A DNA stretch of 64,000 nucleotides from Luteimonas sp. BLCC-B24 (GCF_028550595.1 NZ_JAQQGN010000003.1:62001-126000), one strand, 5' to 3'; shown: positions 46,039-55,033, counted from the first letter of the stretch. A program made the numbers and translations. Notes: generated by a model not told the origin, from the sequence alone.

Positions 46039-47724
46039 ATGCGCTGGAGCGTGGGGGTGGCGCTGCTGTGGCTGCTGATGGCGGGTCTGTGCGTGGAGGC
46101 CGCCGCCGCTGCGCCATCGGCGCGCGTCTCGGTGCTGCCTGCCGAAGCGGACGGGGACGGCATCGATGCCGTCCGCGGGGCACGCGCCTGGATCGACACC
46201 GGCCAGACACTGCGGCGCCGCGACGGCGCGCGCTGGTGGCGGATCGACATCGCCCCCGCCGCCGCGTCCGCGACGGCAACGGCGCACGAGGACTGGATCG
46301 TCTCGATCCGTGAGGCCTATGACGCCCGCCTCGTGGCCTATGCCCCGCCCGACTATCGGCCCCGGCCGCTGGCCACCTTCGATCCCGCCGTCACCCAGAT
46401 CGGCTCGCGTCATCGGCTGAGCGTCGTCGTGCCCGCCGATGCGCTCGATGCGCCGGTCTTCATCGAGATGGTCACGGCGCGGCACCAGCCCATGGGCGTG
46501 GCTGCCCAGCCGCTGTCGGCCTACCTCGCCGACGACTACGGCCGCGTGCGGTTCAGCAGCGCGGTGCTGAGCGCGCAGCTGCTGCTGGTCACGGTGGCGA
46601 CGATCTTCGCGTTCGCGCTGCGGCGCTGGATGCTGTTCCTGTTCTGCGTCTGGGTGCTGTCGACGGCCGCCTACCTGGTGGTGATGCGCGGCGAACTGGT
46701 GGCGTTGGCACCGTGGTTTCCGCCCGAGCACGCCATGCGCGTCGCGGGCATCGGCATCAGCCTGGGGCTGCTGTCGGCCTATGCGTTCCTGTACGTGCTG
46801 CTGCAGGTGTCGCGCCGTTTCCCGCGGATCGCGCGCGCCTACCGCATCGTCCTGCTGAGCTGCGGCGCGATGATGGCGGCGCTCGCGTTCGTGCCCATCA
46901 CGTCGGTGATTCCCTCGCTGGTGAACCTGCTGCTGCTCGCGCTGGGGCTGACCACGCTCGCCATCGGTCTGCTGCGCGCGGTCGCCGGCGATCGCGAGGC
47001 GCTGTACTTCCTCATCGGCTGGGGCCTGGTGTCGGTGGTCGCGATGATGCGTGCGGCGTATTTCATGCGCCATGCCGGCACGCCCGAGTGGCTGGAGTAC
47101 CTGCATCCGGCGGCCGATGCGTTCGGGGCGCTGATTCTCGTGCTGGCCACCGCCCGCGCGGCGCGCTATGCGGAACGCGAGATGGTGTCCGCGCGGCACA
47201 GCGCGATGACCGATCCGCTCACCGGCCTGCCCAATCGTGCGCAGCTCGACATCGGCGTGGCACGGATGATCGAGGCCGCGGCCGTGCGCGAGAGCACGCT
47301 CGCGGTGCTGTTCGTCGATCTCGACCATTTCAAACAGGTCAACGACCGCTTCGGCCACGACGTGGGCGATGCATGCCTGCAGGCGATGTCCGGTGTTCTG
47401 CGGCGTCACGTGCGCGCCACCGATCTGGTGGCGCGCTACGGCGGCGAGGAATTCGTGCTCGTGCTCGACGGCGCCGATGCGGTCTCGGCGTTGCGCGCGG
47501 CCGAAGCGCTGCGCGTCGCGGTGGAGGCCGACGGACGCCATGTCGACGGCACGCTGGTCGGGCTCACCGTCTCGATCGGCGTGGCCACGCTGGAGACCGG
47601 CGACGACGTCACCCGCCTGTTCAAGCGCGCCGATGCGGCGCTGTACCGCGCCAAGCACGCCGGCCGCAATTGCGTGATCGTCGCGCGCCCCGACATCCAC
47701 CACCCCCGCCTGGAGCCCGCATGA
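46039..47724 (+). CDS. Diguanylate cyclase with 7TM-DISM sensor
   Basis: A 561-residue membrane sensor. A signal peptide is followed by a periplasmic beta domain of the 7TMR-DISM extracellular type (residues about 25-175), seven or so membrane spans (about 180-385), and a GGDEF domain. The active site is GGEEF in RYGGEEFVLVLDG. The RxxD inhibitory site (RATD) sits five residues before it, so product inhibition by c-di-GMP is likely. It makes c-di-GMP from two GTP, promoting sessile behaviour. Its stop overlaps the start of the next gene (ATGA). Confidence 0.92.
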   Translation: MRWSVGVALLWLLMAGLCVEAAAAAPSARVSVLPAEADGDGIDAVRGARAWIDTGQTLRRRDGARWWRIDIAPAAASATATAHEDWIVSIREAYDARLVAYAPPDYRPRPLATFDPAVTQIGSRHRLSVVVPADALDAPVFIEMVTARHQPMGVAAQPLSAYLADDYGRVRFSSAVLSAQLLLVTVATIFAFALRRWMLFLFCVWVLSTAAYLVVMRGELVALAPWFPPEHAMRVAGIGISLGLLSAYAFLYVLLQVSRRFPRIARAYRIVLLSCGAMMAALAFVPITSVIPSLVNLLLLALGLTTLAIGLLRAVAGDREALYFLIGWGLVSVVAMMRAAYFMRHAGTPEWLEYLHPAADAFGALILVLATARAARYAEREMVSARHSAMTDPLTGLPNRAQLDIGVARMIEAAAVRESTLAVLFVDLDHFKQVNDRFGHDVGDACLQAMSGVLRRHVRATDLVARYGGEEFVLVLDGADAVSALRAAEALRVAVEADGRHVDGTLVGLTVSIGVATLETGDDVTRLFKRADAALYRAKHAGRNCVIVARPDIHHPRLEPA

Positions 47725-48545
47725 CGCCCTTCGTCGACCCCGCCGCGCTGCGCCCTGGTGACGTGCTGCTGATGCGCGGCATCGGCCCGGTCTCCGACCT
47801 GATCGCCTGGTTCGGCGACTCCAGCTACAGCCATGCCGCGGTGATGGTGGACGGCACGAGCTTCGTCGAAGCCGCCGCACCGGTCTCGCGCCGGGTGCGT
47901 CTTGCGGATCGGCTGGCCCAGGGGGCGTACTACGATTTCATCGACGTGCTGCGCCCCACGCGCGGCAACGGCGAGCCCCTGGACGACGCCGCGCGTGCGG
48001 CGATCGCCGACGGCGCGAACGCCTGCCTCGACGTGCCGTATCCGCTCGATGCGCTGTGGCAGATGGCCGTCTTCGCCACGCTGCGCAATCGCGTTCCCGC
48101 CGATGCCGGCGTGCGCTGGCTGCTGCGCGAGCTCATCGAGCATCTGATTGCCGACGACCCCTCGCACATGGTGTGCAGCGAACTCGTCTACCGCGCGTGT
48201 CTCGCCGCGGACCTGCCGCCGGCGCTGATCGTCAGCGCGCAGCTCGACCTGCCGTTTCCGAAGATCGACGTCGCCGAACTGATCCGCGAATGGCGCGAGG
48301 CCAGCGGCAAACAGCACACGGCACCGACCGCCGCGTCGCCGGACGGCCCGATGCTCGCGAGTGAAGACGCACTGCGCGAATCGTTCGCCCGCCTGCGCGC
48401 CACGCGCACCATCGCCCCGGCCGCACTCGGCATGCCACCGGTGCTCCGGCCCAGCCCGCGCGACGTGATGCCGGTGGATCTGGAAACCAGCCCGCAGCTG
48501 CGGCGGCTGGGGCGTCTGCCGCTGACGGTGACGGCTTCCGGCTGA
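47721..48545 (+). CDS. YiiX/YebB-like papain-fold (NlpC/P60 superfamily) hydrolase
   Basis: A 274-residue protein. The first 180 residues form a circularly permuted papain-like domain: LRPGDVLLMRG, the catalytic His in SYSHAAVMVDG and the catalytic Cys in SHMVCSELVYRAC. Members of this group are thought to act on cell-wall peptides or lipids, but few have been tested. No signal peptide is seen, so it should be cytoplasmic. The C-terminal 80 residues are Pro/Arg-rich and probably disordered. It overlaps the diguanylate cyclase gene, so the two are translationally coupled. Confidence 0.8.
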   Translation: MTPFVDPAALRPGDVLLMRGIGPVSDLIAWFGDSSYSHAAVMVDGTSFVEAAAPVSRRVRLADRLAQGAYYDFIDVLRPTRGNGEPLDDAARAAIADGANACLDVPYPLDALWQMAVFATLRNRVPADAGVRWLLRELIEHLIADDPSHMVCSELVYRACLAADLPPALIVSAQLDLPFPKIDVAELIREWREASGKQHTAPTAASPDGPMLASEDALRESFARLRATRTIAPAALGMPPVLRPSPRDVMPVDLETSPQLRRLGRLPLTVTASG

Positions 48546-48552
48546 CGGGCGT

Positions 48553-48570
48553 CGCGATCCGCGGATCGCG
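48553..48570. terminator. 18-nt perfect palindrome between convergent genes
   Basis: CGCGATCCG and its exact complement meet without a loop, eight bases after the YebB-like stop and just before the end of the convergent SDR gene. No T-run is seen. It is terminator-like at best, and could also be a protein-binding site. Confidence 0.35.
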
Positions 48571-48580
48571 CGCGGCCGGT

Positions 48581-49486
48581 TCATTGCGACGGAATGATGT
48601 CGCCGTCCTTGTCCACGCCGTACACCTGTCCACTCTGGCCGGGCCTGAACAGCGTGCCCTCGGGCCGCAGGGGCCGCGTCTCGTGCTCTTGCTGCCCGGC
48701 GCGCGCCGCCGACATGCGGTCCGCCAGGCGCGGCAGGATCTTGCTGAGCGCGGTGTTGACGTGGGCCAGCGCGCCCACCTTCACCTCGCGGCCGCCGTTC
48801 ACGGCCGCATCGAGAATCGCCTCCGCGACCCGGTGCGGATCGATCATCGGTTCCGGCAGCTTGGGCTCGTGCTCGAGGTAGTTGCGCGCGTGCTGCGGGA
48901 ACGGCGTGTTCACCGCCGTGGGCTGGATCAGCACGATGGTCACCGGCTGCCCGTCCATCCGCTCCTGTTCGACCCGCAGCGCATCGGTGAAGCCCTTCAC
49001 CGCATGCTTGGATGCGGTGTACATGCCCTGCAGCGGAAGCACCCCGTCGGAGACCTCGCTGCCCAGGTTCACCAGCACGCCGCCGCTGGCGCGCAAGGCG
49101 GGCAGCGCGGCGAGTGCACCGTTGACCACGCCCCAGAAGTTCACGTCGAACAGGCGGCGATGATCGTCCTCGGACACCTCGTCCAGGCGGCCGTAGATCG
49201 AGACACCGGCATTGTTCACCCAGGTGTCGATGCGTCCATGGGCGGCGACGATGCGGGCGACGGCATCCTCCACCTGTCCGCTGTCGGCCATATCGACACG
49301 CAGGGCCTCGGCCCTGCCGCCTTCGGCGTTGATGGCCGCCGCGACGTCCTCGAGGGCTTCACCGCTGCGTGCCAGCAGCACCACATTGGCCCCGCGCTCG
49401 GCGGCCAGCAACGCGGTGCACAGACCGATCCCGCTGGACGCACCGGTGATGACGATGACCTGTTCGTCCAATGGCGTGTGCTTCAT
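48581..49486 (-). CDS. SDR family oxidoreductase
   Basis: A 301-residue SDR. Cofactor site TGASSGIG, NNAGVSIYG, catalytic Ser in LVNLGSEVSD and YTASKHAVKG are all intact. The C-terminal extension of about 60 residues (from VGALAHVNTALSKILP) is typical of a membrane-associated SDR subgroup seen beside lipid or polyketide genes. The start is ATG 49486. Neighbours give no pathway hint. Confidence 0.85.
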   Translation of the reverse strand: MKHTPLDEQVIVITGASSGIGLCTALLAAERGANVVLLARSGEALEDVAAAINAEGGRAEALRVDMADSGQVEDAVARIVAAHGRIDTWVNNAGVSIYGRLDEVSEDDHRRLFDVNFWGVVNGALAALPALRASGGVLVNLGSEVSDGVLPLQGMYTASKHAVKGFTDALRVEQERMDGQPVTIVLIQPTAVNTPFPQHARNYLEHEPKLPEPMIDPHRVAEAILDAAVNGGREVKVGALAHVNTALSKILPRLADRMSAARAGQQEHETRPLRPEGTLFRPGQSGQVYGVDKDGDIIPSQ

Positions 49487-49633
49487 CGAGGTGCTCCGGC
49501 GTAGGGGGCCCCCGACGCTAGAACGGTGCGTGATCCCGGCCCGTGAACATGGCGCCACGCAGCGTGCAGGACCTGCACGCCGACGGCCGGACGCGCCCGT
49601 CGCAGGCGTCGCACGGCGCGGCGCCCGCTCGGC

Positions 49634-49852
49634 TCAGCGCTTCAGCGCCGCGACGATCTCCGAGACGTGGAGCCCCAGCTCGAGCTGCAGGCGTACGTGT
49701 TCGCGCTCCTTGCGCGACAGGCTGCGGCCCATCGCGATGCGCACGTCCTCGGCCTGCAGGATGCGCATGATCCGCGGCAGCGCCGAGCCGATGGCATCGG
49801 GGCCGTAACCGGCATCGCGCAGTGCGGTGCGCACAAGTGTCTCGGGGTCCAT
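49634..49852 (-). CDS. Hypothetical protein, 72 aa
   Basis: A small soluble helical protein (DPETLVRTALRDAGYG to HVSEIVAALKR). No signal, membrane segment or family is recognised. The ATG at 49852 lacks a strong Shine-Dalgarno. Charge and residue pattern look like a real coding frame, not a shadow. Confidence 0.5.
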   Translation of the reverse strand: MDPETLVRTALRDAGYGPDAIGSALPRIMRILQAEDVRIAMGRSLSRKEREHVRLQLELGLHVSEIVAALKR

Positions 49853-50013
49853 ATCAGATCCAGTCGATGGGCGCGCCAGTGTGCGCCGGATCTCGCGTCG
49901 CCGCGCCTCTCGCGCGCGCGCGCCGCGGCGACGCCCACGATGGCGGTCCCTGTCGCCACGCGCTTCAGGCGAGCGCAGCCCGTCAGCCGCCGGGCTCGCG
50001 GCGCGCGGAGGCT

Positions 50014-50364
50014 TCAGCTCTGCGACCACACCGCGAGTTCATAGCCGTCCGGGTCGGTGAAGTGGAAGCGGCGACCGCCCGGAAATTCGAAGACGGGCCG
50101 GGTGATGCGGCCCCCGGCCCGGGTCACCGCCGCCTCGCGCGCGGCCAGATCGTCGGAGGCCAGCACCACGAGTGCGCCGCCGGGCCTGGGTTCGCCGTGG
50201 AAGAAGCCACCGGTCAGACGGCCGTCGCGGAACTCGCAGTAATCCGGGCCGTAGTCCTGGAACGTCCAGCCGAACGCCGCGCCGTAGAAGCGGCGGGCGA
50301 CGTCGATCGAGGCGACGGCGTATTCGAGATAGTCGATGCGGTGATGGGCGTCGGAGCGGGTCAT
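50014..50364 (-). CDS. VOC (glyoxalase/bleomycin-resistance fold) protein
   Basis: A 116-residue single VOC domain: IDYLEYAVASIDVARRFYGAAFGW, DYCEFRDG, and the end FHFTDPDGYELAVW. Metal ligands can be placed at Glu in LEYAV and Glu in YELAVW. Such small VOC proteins act as dimers in detoxification or dioxygenase-type reactions. The substrate is unknown. The next upstream gene on the same strand is the AraC regulator, 97 bases away. Confidence 0.85.
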   Translation of the reverse strand: MTRSDAHHRIDYLEYAVASIDVARRFYGAAFGWTFQDYGPDYCEFRDGRLTGGFFHGEPRPGGALVVLASDDLAAREAAVTRAGGRITRPVFEFPGGRRFHFTDPDGYELAVWSQS

Positions 50365-50461
50365 GGCGGCACCTGGCGGCGAGGGGGACGAGGCGCCCAT
50401 TGTCGGGCGCTGCGTCGTTGCCGGCTTGCAGAAATCGGACAGACGCCAAGCGGGCGGGCGA

Positions 50462-51190
50462 TCAGCCGCGGTGCTCGCGCAATAGCGCCGTCGGTGTGAG
50501 ACCGGTGAGCCGACGCACGTCGTGCGCAAGATGGGTGGCATCGGCATAGCCGGCGTCGAGCGCGGCCATGGTCAGCGTGCCCGCATCCGGGGCCAGCGCC
50601 AGCAGGCGCTGCAACCGCAAGACCCGATCGAGCACCTTGGGCCCGTAGCCGAATGCCTGCAGGCAGTGACGGTGCAGGCTGCGCGCGCTGATGCCGAGCG
50701 TCTGCGCCAGCGCGGGCAGACGCATCGGCTGCGTACCGGACAGCTGCGCGAACAGCCAGGCCATCTGCGGATCGGGTGTCACCGCGATCGCGTCGACGGC
50801 CGCGAGCAGAGTGGGGACTGGATCGGCTCCGTCGGTCAGGCGCTGCTGCAATTCGCCGCCGCGCCGGCCGAGCACGGCATCGGCATCGATACGCTGGTCG
50901 GCGAGCGCATGCATCGATGTTCCGAGCAGGCGATGGGCCACGCCGGGCGTAAGGCGAAGCCCGGTGAGCTGCGCGCCACCTGCCAGCGTGACCGTGACCG
51001 CCTGCCGGTCCGGACCGGCGACGAACAGCCGCGTGCCGTTCCAGATCAGGTCGACGCAGCCGTCGGGCAGCACACGCGTCGTCGCGGCGTGGTCCACATC
51101 GGCCTGATAGCGCCAGACCCGACGAATGCGATCCGCGAGCGCGGCCGGCGGCGGCGCTTCGCGATAGGGAGGCAGACGAGGCTCCGACAT
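50462..51190 (-). CDS. AraC family transcriptional regulator
   Basis: A 242-residue regulator. The N-terminal part has the DUF6597-like pattern YREAPPPAALADRIRRVWRY and VLPDGCVDLIWNG. The C-terminal half has two helix-turn-helix units, LPALAQTLGISARSLHRHC and LTMAALDAGYADATHLAHD. It is intact, in contrast to its 3'-truncated twin at 52340. It forms part of a 769-base segment (about 50676-51444) repeated at 52362-53130 with no net gap. Its target may be the VOC gene downstream; this is a guess from position. Confidence 0.85.
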   Translation of the reverse strand: MSEPRLPPYREAPPPAALADRIRRVWRYQADVDHAATTRVLPDGCVDLIWNGTRLFVAGPDRQAVTVTLAGGAQLTGLRLTPGVAHRLLGTSMHALADQRIDADAVLGRRGGELQQRLTDGADPVPTLLAAVDAIAVTPDPQMAWLFAQLSGTQPMRLPALAQTLGISARSLHRHCLQAFGYGPKVLDRVLRLQRLLALAPDAGTLTMAALDAGYADATHLAHDVRRLTGLTPTALLREHRG

Positions 51191-51444
51191 GCGTCGATGA
51201 TCGCACCGCAGGCGGCGCTCAAGCGGCGCTTCGGCTGCCGGCGCGGGATGAAGGAAATTGGGGCACCGGCGCCTCGCGGTGCCGATGGGCGGGCCGACTC
51301 ACCCGGCCTCCAGCGCCGCCTGCAGTTTCAACACCGTCGCCCAGTTGCGCGTCGTCACGGCGCGCCCCGCCTTGCCGAGCAGCACCGGCGCGACCCGGCT
51401 GTCGAGCAGGCCGGCGGGGCAACTGAGGTAGCCGGCGTCGGCGG
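50676..51444 (+). repeat. Direct repeat copy 1 (AraC 5' part plus DUF1697 3' part)
   Basis: This 769-base segment matches 52362-53130 at a constant offset of 1686 bases, so no net indel separates the copies. They differ at scattered single bases. The copy covers most of the AraC gene and only the 3' end of a DUF1697 gene. Homology stops sharply at 51444 (GCGG|CTACAC against GCGG|TGACCA). Confidence 0.9.
51299..51444 (-). pseudogene. DUF1697 gene fragment (3' end only)
   Basis: The minus strand reads ADAGYLSCPAGLLDSRVAP to QAALEAG and stop, matching the last 48 or so residues of the intact DUF1697 gene at 52985. Homology ends at 51444. The frame continues a little further upstream, but in unrelated sequence without a start. 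It is a truncated relic. Confidence 0.85.
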
Positions 51445-51567
51445 CTACACGCTGCTCGCGGCGCGCAGCAGCGTGCGCGTCCAGCAGCGTGCTTCTCAGC
51501 CTTTGGGCTACTCCCCTGGAAGCAGGCGCAATCAGATGCGCCAAGCACTCGTGTCAGCAGCTTCTCT

Positions 51568-51819
51568 TCAACGCACTTCTTCCCGCCAATCCGACCGGTG
51601 TTGACGCGCGTTCTCGAAAGCGGCACGTGACCGTTCGCCCATTAGCTGCGCCGCTTCGGCATCTCTGCAAACTCTAACGGGGCGGTTAGTGCCGACTGGT
51701 TTCTCCCGCGTGCAGATCTGTTTCGGCTCCTCTTCAGGAGCAGGCTTGGGCGTAACCTCCTCAGCGACGGCAATCTGCGCGGTGAGCAGTGCAGCAAAAC
51801 ATAATATGAGCCCTTTCAT
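51568..51819 (-). CDS. Secreted small protein with Cys-pair motif (paralogue C)
   Basis: An 83-residue protein. The signal peptide is KGLILCFAALLTAQIAVA. After an acidic Pro/Glu linker comes the module QICTREKPVGTNRPVRVCRD, the same as in the proteins at 19670 and 20583, and then a charged helical tail. ATG 51819 has GGAGG upstream. It lies in the 917-base segment between the two direct repeats. The function is unknown; a periplasmic disulfide-bonded protein is likely. Confidence 0.7.
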   Translation of the reverse strand: MKGLILCFAALLTAQIAVAEEVTPKPAPEEEPKQICTREKPVGTNRPVRVCRDAEAAQLMGERSRAAFENARQHRSDWREEVR

Positions 51820-52098
51820 GACGTCCTCCATGGATTGAATTGAACGGCTTCGGCATACGCCCGGGGTTAATAGCGCAGGCAGCTCTCACGTAATCGCCTC
51901 GACGCTCCGAGGCACGTCTTCGGAGATGAAAGACGGAATAGTTCGGGTGAACTTCAGGTATCTGTACTGGCACTACCGCATCGCGACAGCGCCCGATGTC
52001 TATCACACACGAAGTCCACGGTCTAGTGGCCCGGATACGCGGTCCCGGCAGGGGCATGCAAAAATGCAAGCGTCGAGTAGTGCACTGCGTATCGCAAA

Positions 52099-52275
52099 CG
52101 TCGCTAGGCAGCGCAGGCCTCGAGCAATTGCACCGGGCGGCGGGTGCTCGTCTCCGGGCGCTTGGCGCTGACCACCCAGTGCGCCGGTATTACGATCGCC
52201 GGCAGTGTGCGCGAAGTCGTGCCAAGCCGTCGTTTCATGCTGGAACGCGTGCGTTTCGTCGGCTATCGGTGTCAC
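52099..52275 (-). pseudogene. Decayed YdeI-like (OmdA domain) gene remnant
   Basis: Read on the minus strand, ADETHAFQHETTAWHDF parallels ADETRAFKREAAVWRYF of the YdeI-like gene at 53311-54219. At DNA level the stretch AGGCCTCGA...GCACTGACCACCC-type is shared with 53691-53745. Gaps and frame changes show that it is not functional. It lies immediately before the truncated AraC copy, as YdeI would in a tandem duplicate. Confidence 0.65.
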
Positions 52276-52339
52276 CGCTGCGGTGCATTGGAACGCGCAG
52301 ATACTGGGGGGTCTTCCACCACGCGCGCCGCTCAATCGA

Positions 52340-52876
52340 TCAGCCTTGCAGGCGGCACGAGCAGCTGCGCGCGCTGATGCCGAGCGTCTGCGCCAACGCG
52401 GGCAGGCGCATCGGCCGCGTGCCGGACAGCTGCGCGAACAGCCAGGCCATCTGCGGATCGGGCGTGACCGCGATCGACGCGAAGGCCGCGAGCAGAGTGG
52501 GGACCGGATCGGCTCCGTCGGTCAGGCACTGCTGCAATTCACCGCCGCGCCGGTCGAGCACGGCGTCGGCGTCGATACGCTGGTCGGCGAGCGCGTGCAT
52601 CGACGTGCCGAGCAGGCGGTGGGCCACGCCGGGCGCGAGTCGAAGCCCGGTGAGGCGCGCGCCCGGCGCCAGCTCGGCCACGACCGCCTGCTGGTCCGGA
52701 CCGGCGACGAACAGCCGCGTGCCGTTCCAGATCAGGTCGACGCAGCCGTCGGGCAGCACGCGCGTCGTCGAGGCCTGATGCACATCGGCCTGATAGCGCC
52801 AGACGCGGCGGATGCAATCCGCAAGCGCAGCCGGCGGGGGCGCTTCGCGATAGGGAGGCAGACGAGGCTCCGACAT
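52340..52876 (-). pseudogene. AraC regulator copy truncated at its 3' end
   Basis: The first 170 or so residues match the intact regulator at 50462-51190 with scattered changes (LADCIRRVWRY for LADRIRRVWRY). The match breaks in the first helix-turn-helix (GISARS then CSCRLQG and stop), so most of the DNA-binding domain is gone. It might be made as a short protein but cannot bind DNA in the AraC manner. Confidence 0.8.
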
Positions 52877-53130
52877 GCGCCGATGATCGCACCGCAGGCG
52901 GCGCTCAAACGGCGCGTCGACTGCCGGCTCGGGATGAACGACATGTGGGCGCCGGCGCCTCGCGCCGCCGATGGGCGGGCCGACTCACCCGGCCTCCAGC
53001 GCCGCCTGCAGTTTCAATACCGTCGCCCAGTTGCGCGTCGTCACCGCGCGCGCCGCCTTGCCGAGCAGCACCGGCGCGACCCGGCTGTCGAGCAAACCGG
53101 CGGGACAGCTGAGGTAGCCGGCGTCGGCGG
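52362..53130 (+). repeat. Direct repeat copy 2
   Basis: Matches 50676-51444 at a constant 1686-base offset. This copy holds the 5' part of the truncated AraC gene and the 3' part of the intact DUF1697 gene. Confidence 0.9.
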
Positions 53131-53524
53131 TGACCACGAGCCGCTCGGGGGGCGCAGCCAGCGACACCAGGGCATCCAGCATGCGCAGGCCCTCCGGTGC
53201 CTGGGCGAAGGCCACCAGGAAGGCGCTTTGGTCCGATGCGGTGGGTGTCAGGGGGGCGTCACTCACGATGCGCGCGAACTCCGCCGACGACTTCACGATC
53301 ACCGGCGTGGTCACACCCAGCTGCGCGGCGATCGCGTCAGCCACCGCAACAGCGAACGCCGTCGTGTTCCGGCGCGGCGCGGTGACCACCGCATTGCCGC
53401 TGTTGAGCAGCGTGCGCACCCCGGTGCACCCCAGGCCTTCGAGGAGCGACGTGAACGCCGCCATCGGCACCCGGTTGCCCTTGCCGACGTTGACACCTCG
53501 CAGCAACACGACGAAACGCGGCAT
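52985..53524 (-). CDS. DUF1697 domain protein
   Basis: A 179-residue soluble protein. The family start PRFVVLLRGVNVGKGNRVPM and the following LEGLGCTGVRTLLNSGNAVV are characteristic of DUF1697, and SCPAGLLDS with TRNWATVLKL is its usual end. The biochemical function of the family is unknown. ATG 53524. The beginning of the gene is overlapped by the extended 3' end of the YdeI-like gene in another frame. Confidence 0.88.
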   Translation of the reverse strand: MPRFVVLLRGVNVGKGNRVPMAAFTSLLEGLGCTGVRTLLNSGNAVVTAPRRNTTAFAVAVADAIAAQLGVTTPVIVKSSAEFARIVSDAPLTPTASDQSAFLVAFAQAPEGLRMLDALVSLAAPPERLVVTADAGYLSCPAGLLDSRVAPVLLGKAARAVTTRNWATVLKLQAALEAG

Positions 53525-54219
53525 GGCAGTTGGCAGGGGCTGTGGTGGCGCCCAGTGTGCGGCCACCGGGTGCCCGTTGCCCACACCATGCCGCCAGGCG
53601 AAACACCGGTCCTCCCATGCGAAGCGCACGACGGACCGGCACCCGCGATGACGGCCGACCGCACCCGTCGCTGCCCGACGCAGGCCTCGATCAGGTGCGC
53701 CAGACGGCGTGCACGGGTTTCGCGGCGCGTGGCACTGACCACCCGGTGCAGCACCACGTTGCGAGATCCCGGCGGGGTGCTCTCGAAATAGCGCCAGACC
53801 GCTGCCTCGCGCTTGAATGCACGCGTTTCGTCCGCCGCCAGTGCCGCCGGCTGCGCGCGTTCGAACGCATACACGCCGGATTTCTCGGCCGTGCGCGCCG
53901 CATACGCGGCCAGCCCCGCGGGCTGCATGCGCTGCTGCGCAATCAGCGCTTCGGCCTTGGCCAGGTTGACCCGGCTCCAGATCGACCCCGGACGGCGCGG
54001 CGTGAAGCGGATCTGGTAGGACACCGCATCGATGCGCCGGCGCACGCCGTCGATCCAGCCGTAGGCCAGCGCCTCGTCCACAGATTCCGGCCACGTCATG
54101 CTCGCCCGGCCGGCGGCCACCTTGTAGAAGCCGACGTGCAGCTCGCTGGCGCGTGCATGGTGCTCGGCGAGCCACGCACGGAAGTCGGCTGCAGTTTCGA
54201 AGAAACGGATCGAGTCCAT
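53311..54219 (-). CDS. YdeI/OmdA-like protein with lost stop and overlapping tail
   Basis: From ATG 54219 the first 180 residues are a normal YdeI-type protein: DSIRFFETAADFRAWL, SMTWPESVDEALAYGWIDG, FTPRRPGSIWSRVN and RRLAHLIEACVGQRR. Family members usually end about here (near nt 53680). In this gene the frame runs on for some 120 residues to 53311, entering the DUF1697 gene in a different frame by 214 bases. The tail has no family character, so a base change or indel near the old stop is likely. OmdA-type proteins are linked to peptide or antibiotic tolerance, without a defined reaction. Confidence 0.7.
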   Translation of the reverse strand: MDSIRFFETAADFRAWLAEHHARASELHVGFYKVAAGRASMTWPESVDEALAYGWIDGVRRRIDAVSYQIRFTPRRPGSIWSRVNLAKAEALIAQQRMQPAGLAAYAARTAEKSGVYAFERAQPAALAADETRAFKREAAVWRYFESTPPGSRNVVLHRVVSATRRETRARRLAHLIEACVGQRRVRSAVIAGAGPSCASHGRTGVSPGGMVWATGTRWPHTGRHHSPCQLPCRVSSCCCEVSTSARATGCRWRRSRRSSKAWGAPGCARCSTAAMRWSPRRAGTRRRSLLRWLTRSPRSWV

Positions 54220-54347
54220 GGGGTACCCGGGCTTGCGTGGCGGGCGGATCGGTGTCCGGCGCTGCATGGACGATCGTCGCACGCGGTACGCATGTCGTGC
54301 CGGGCGCCGATCCGTGCGGTCACTCGCTTCACCCGCGGCGCGCGCGA

Positions 54348-54698
54348 TCACGAGCGGAGAATCTTCTCCATCGGCCGGCCTTTCGCGAGTTCATCGATCA
54401 GCTTGTCCAGCTGGCGGATCGTGCGCATCAGCGGATCCTCGACATCCTCCACCCGTACGCCGCACACCACGCCTGTGACCTGCGCGCGGTTGGGATGCAT
54501 CGCCGGTGCCCGCGCGAAGAAGTCCTCGACGCTCGCAGTGGCATCGAGCTGCGCCTGCAGTCCCGCGGCGTCGAAACCGGTGAGCCAGCAGATCACCTGA
54601 TCCACCTCGGCCCGGGTGCGCCCCTTGCGCTCGGCCTTCTGCACGTACATCGGATACACGGACGCGAACGGTGTCGCGAAAATGCGATGAGTGGGCAT
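54348..54698 (-). CDS. DUF2200 family protein
   Basis: A 116-residue soluble protein. The pattern [33 protein letters not shown] and [22 protein letters not shown] is that of DUF2200, a common bacterial family of unknown function. ATG 54698 gives the family length. It sits upstream of the YdeI-like and DUF1697 genes on the same strand; such small uncharacterised genes often cluster together. Confidence 0.85.
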   Translation of the reverse strand: MPTHRIFATPFASVYPMYVQKAERKGRTRAEVDQVICWLTGFDAAGLQAQLDATASVEDFFARAPAMHPNRAQVTGVVCGVRVEDVEDPLMRTIRQLDKLIDELAKGRPMEKILRS

Positions 54699-55033
54699 GC
54701 CGTCGTTCCTGCGGACACTGTGCGCGCCATGATGCGCCGCGTTTGGCGTGCAGGCCAACGTCTGCGGACCGGCCGGTCGTTCCCAGGGCATCGGCCTGGA
54801 GGCCGCTCCGCCACGCGAGACGGCGACTCGCCGAGGGGCGCCACGCCAGACGACGTGCGCTTGCTACCGCGCGGGGCGCTGTCTACCACCGCGTTGTCGG
54901 GCACTCGGCGGTATCGCGATCGCGGGTCGAGGCTGACGCGCCTCGGCCCCGGAAGAAGACCCGCCCATCTTTCGGATACGCTCCGCACCGCCGTGCGGTC
55001 ATCGGCACCGTGCCACCGCTTCCGGAACTCGAC
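54699..55033. other. Intergenic region, no gene supported
   Basis: A 335-base divergent spacer between the DUF2200 gene and a lipoprotein gene. Open frames on both strands are Arg-rich shadows. GGATACGCT near 54976 could be a -10 site for the lipoprotein gene. Nothing else is seen. Confidence 0.4.

Noticed and set aside
51676..51693. TCTAAC...GTTAG resembling an attC core pair
   Set aside because: Far too short for an attC, and it lies within the coding sequence of a small secreted protein.
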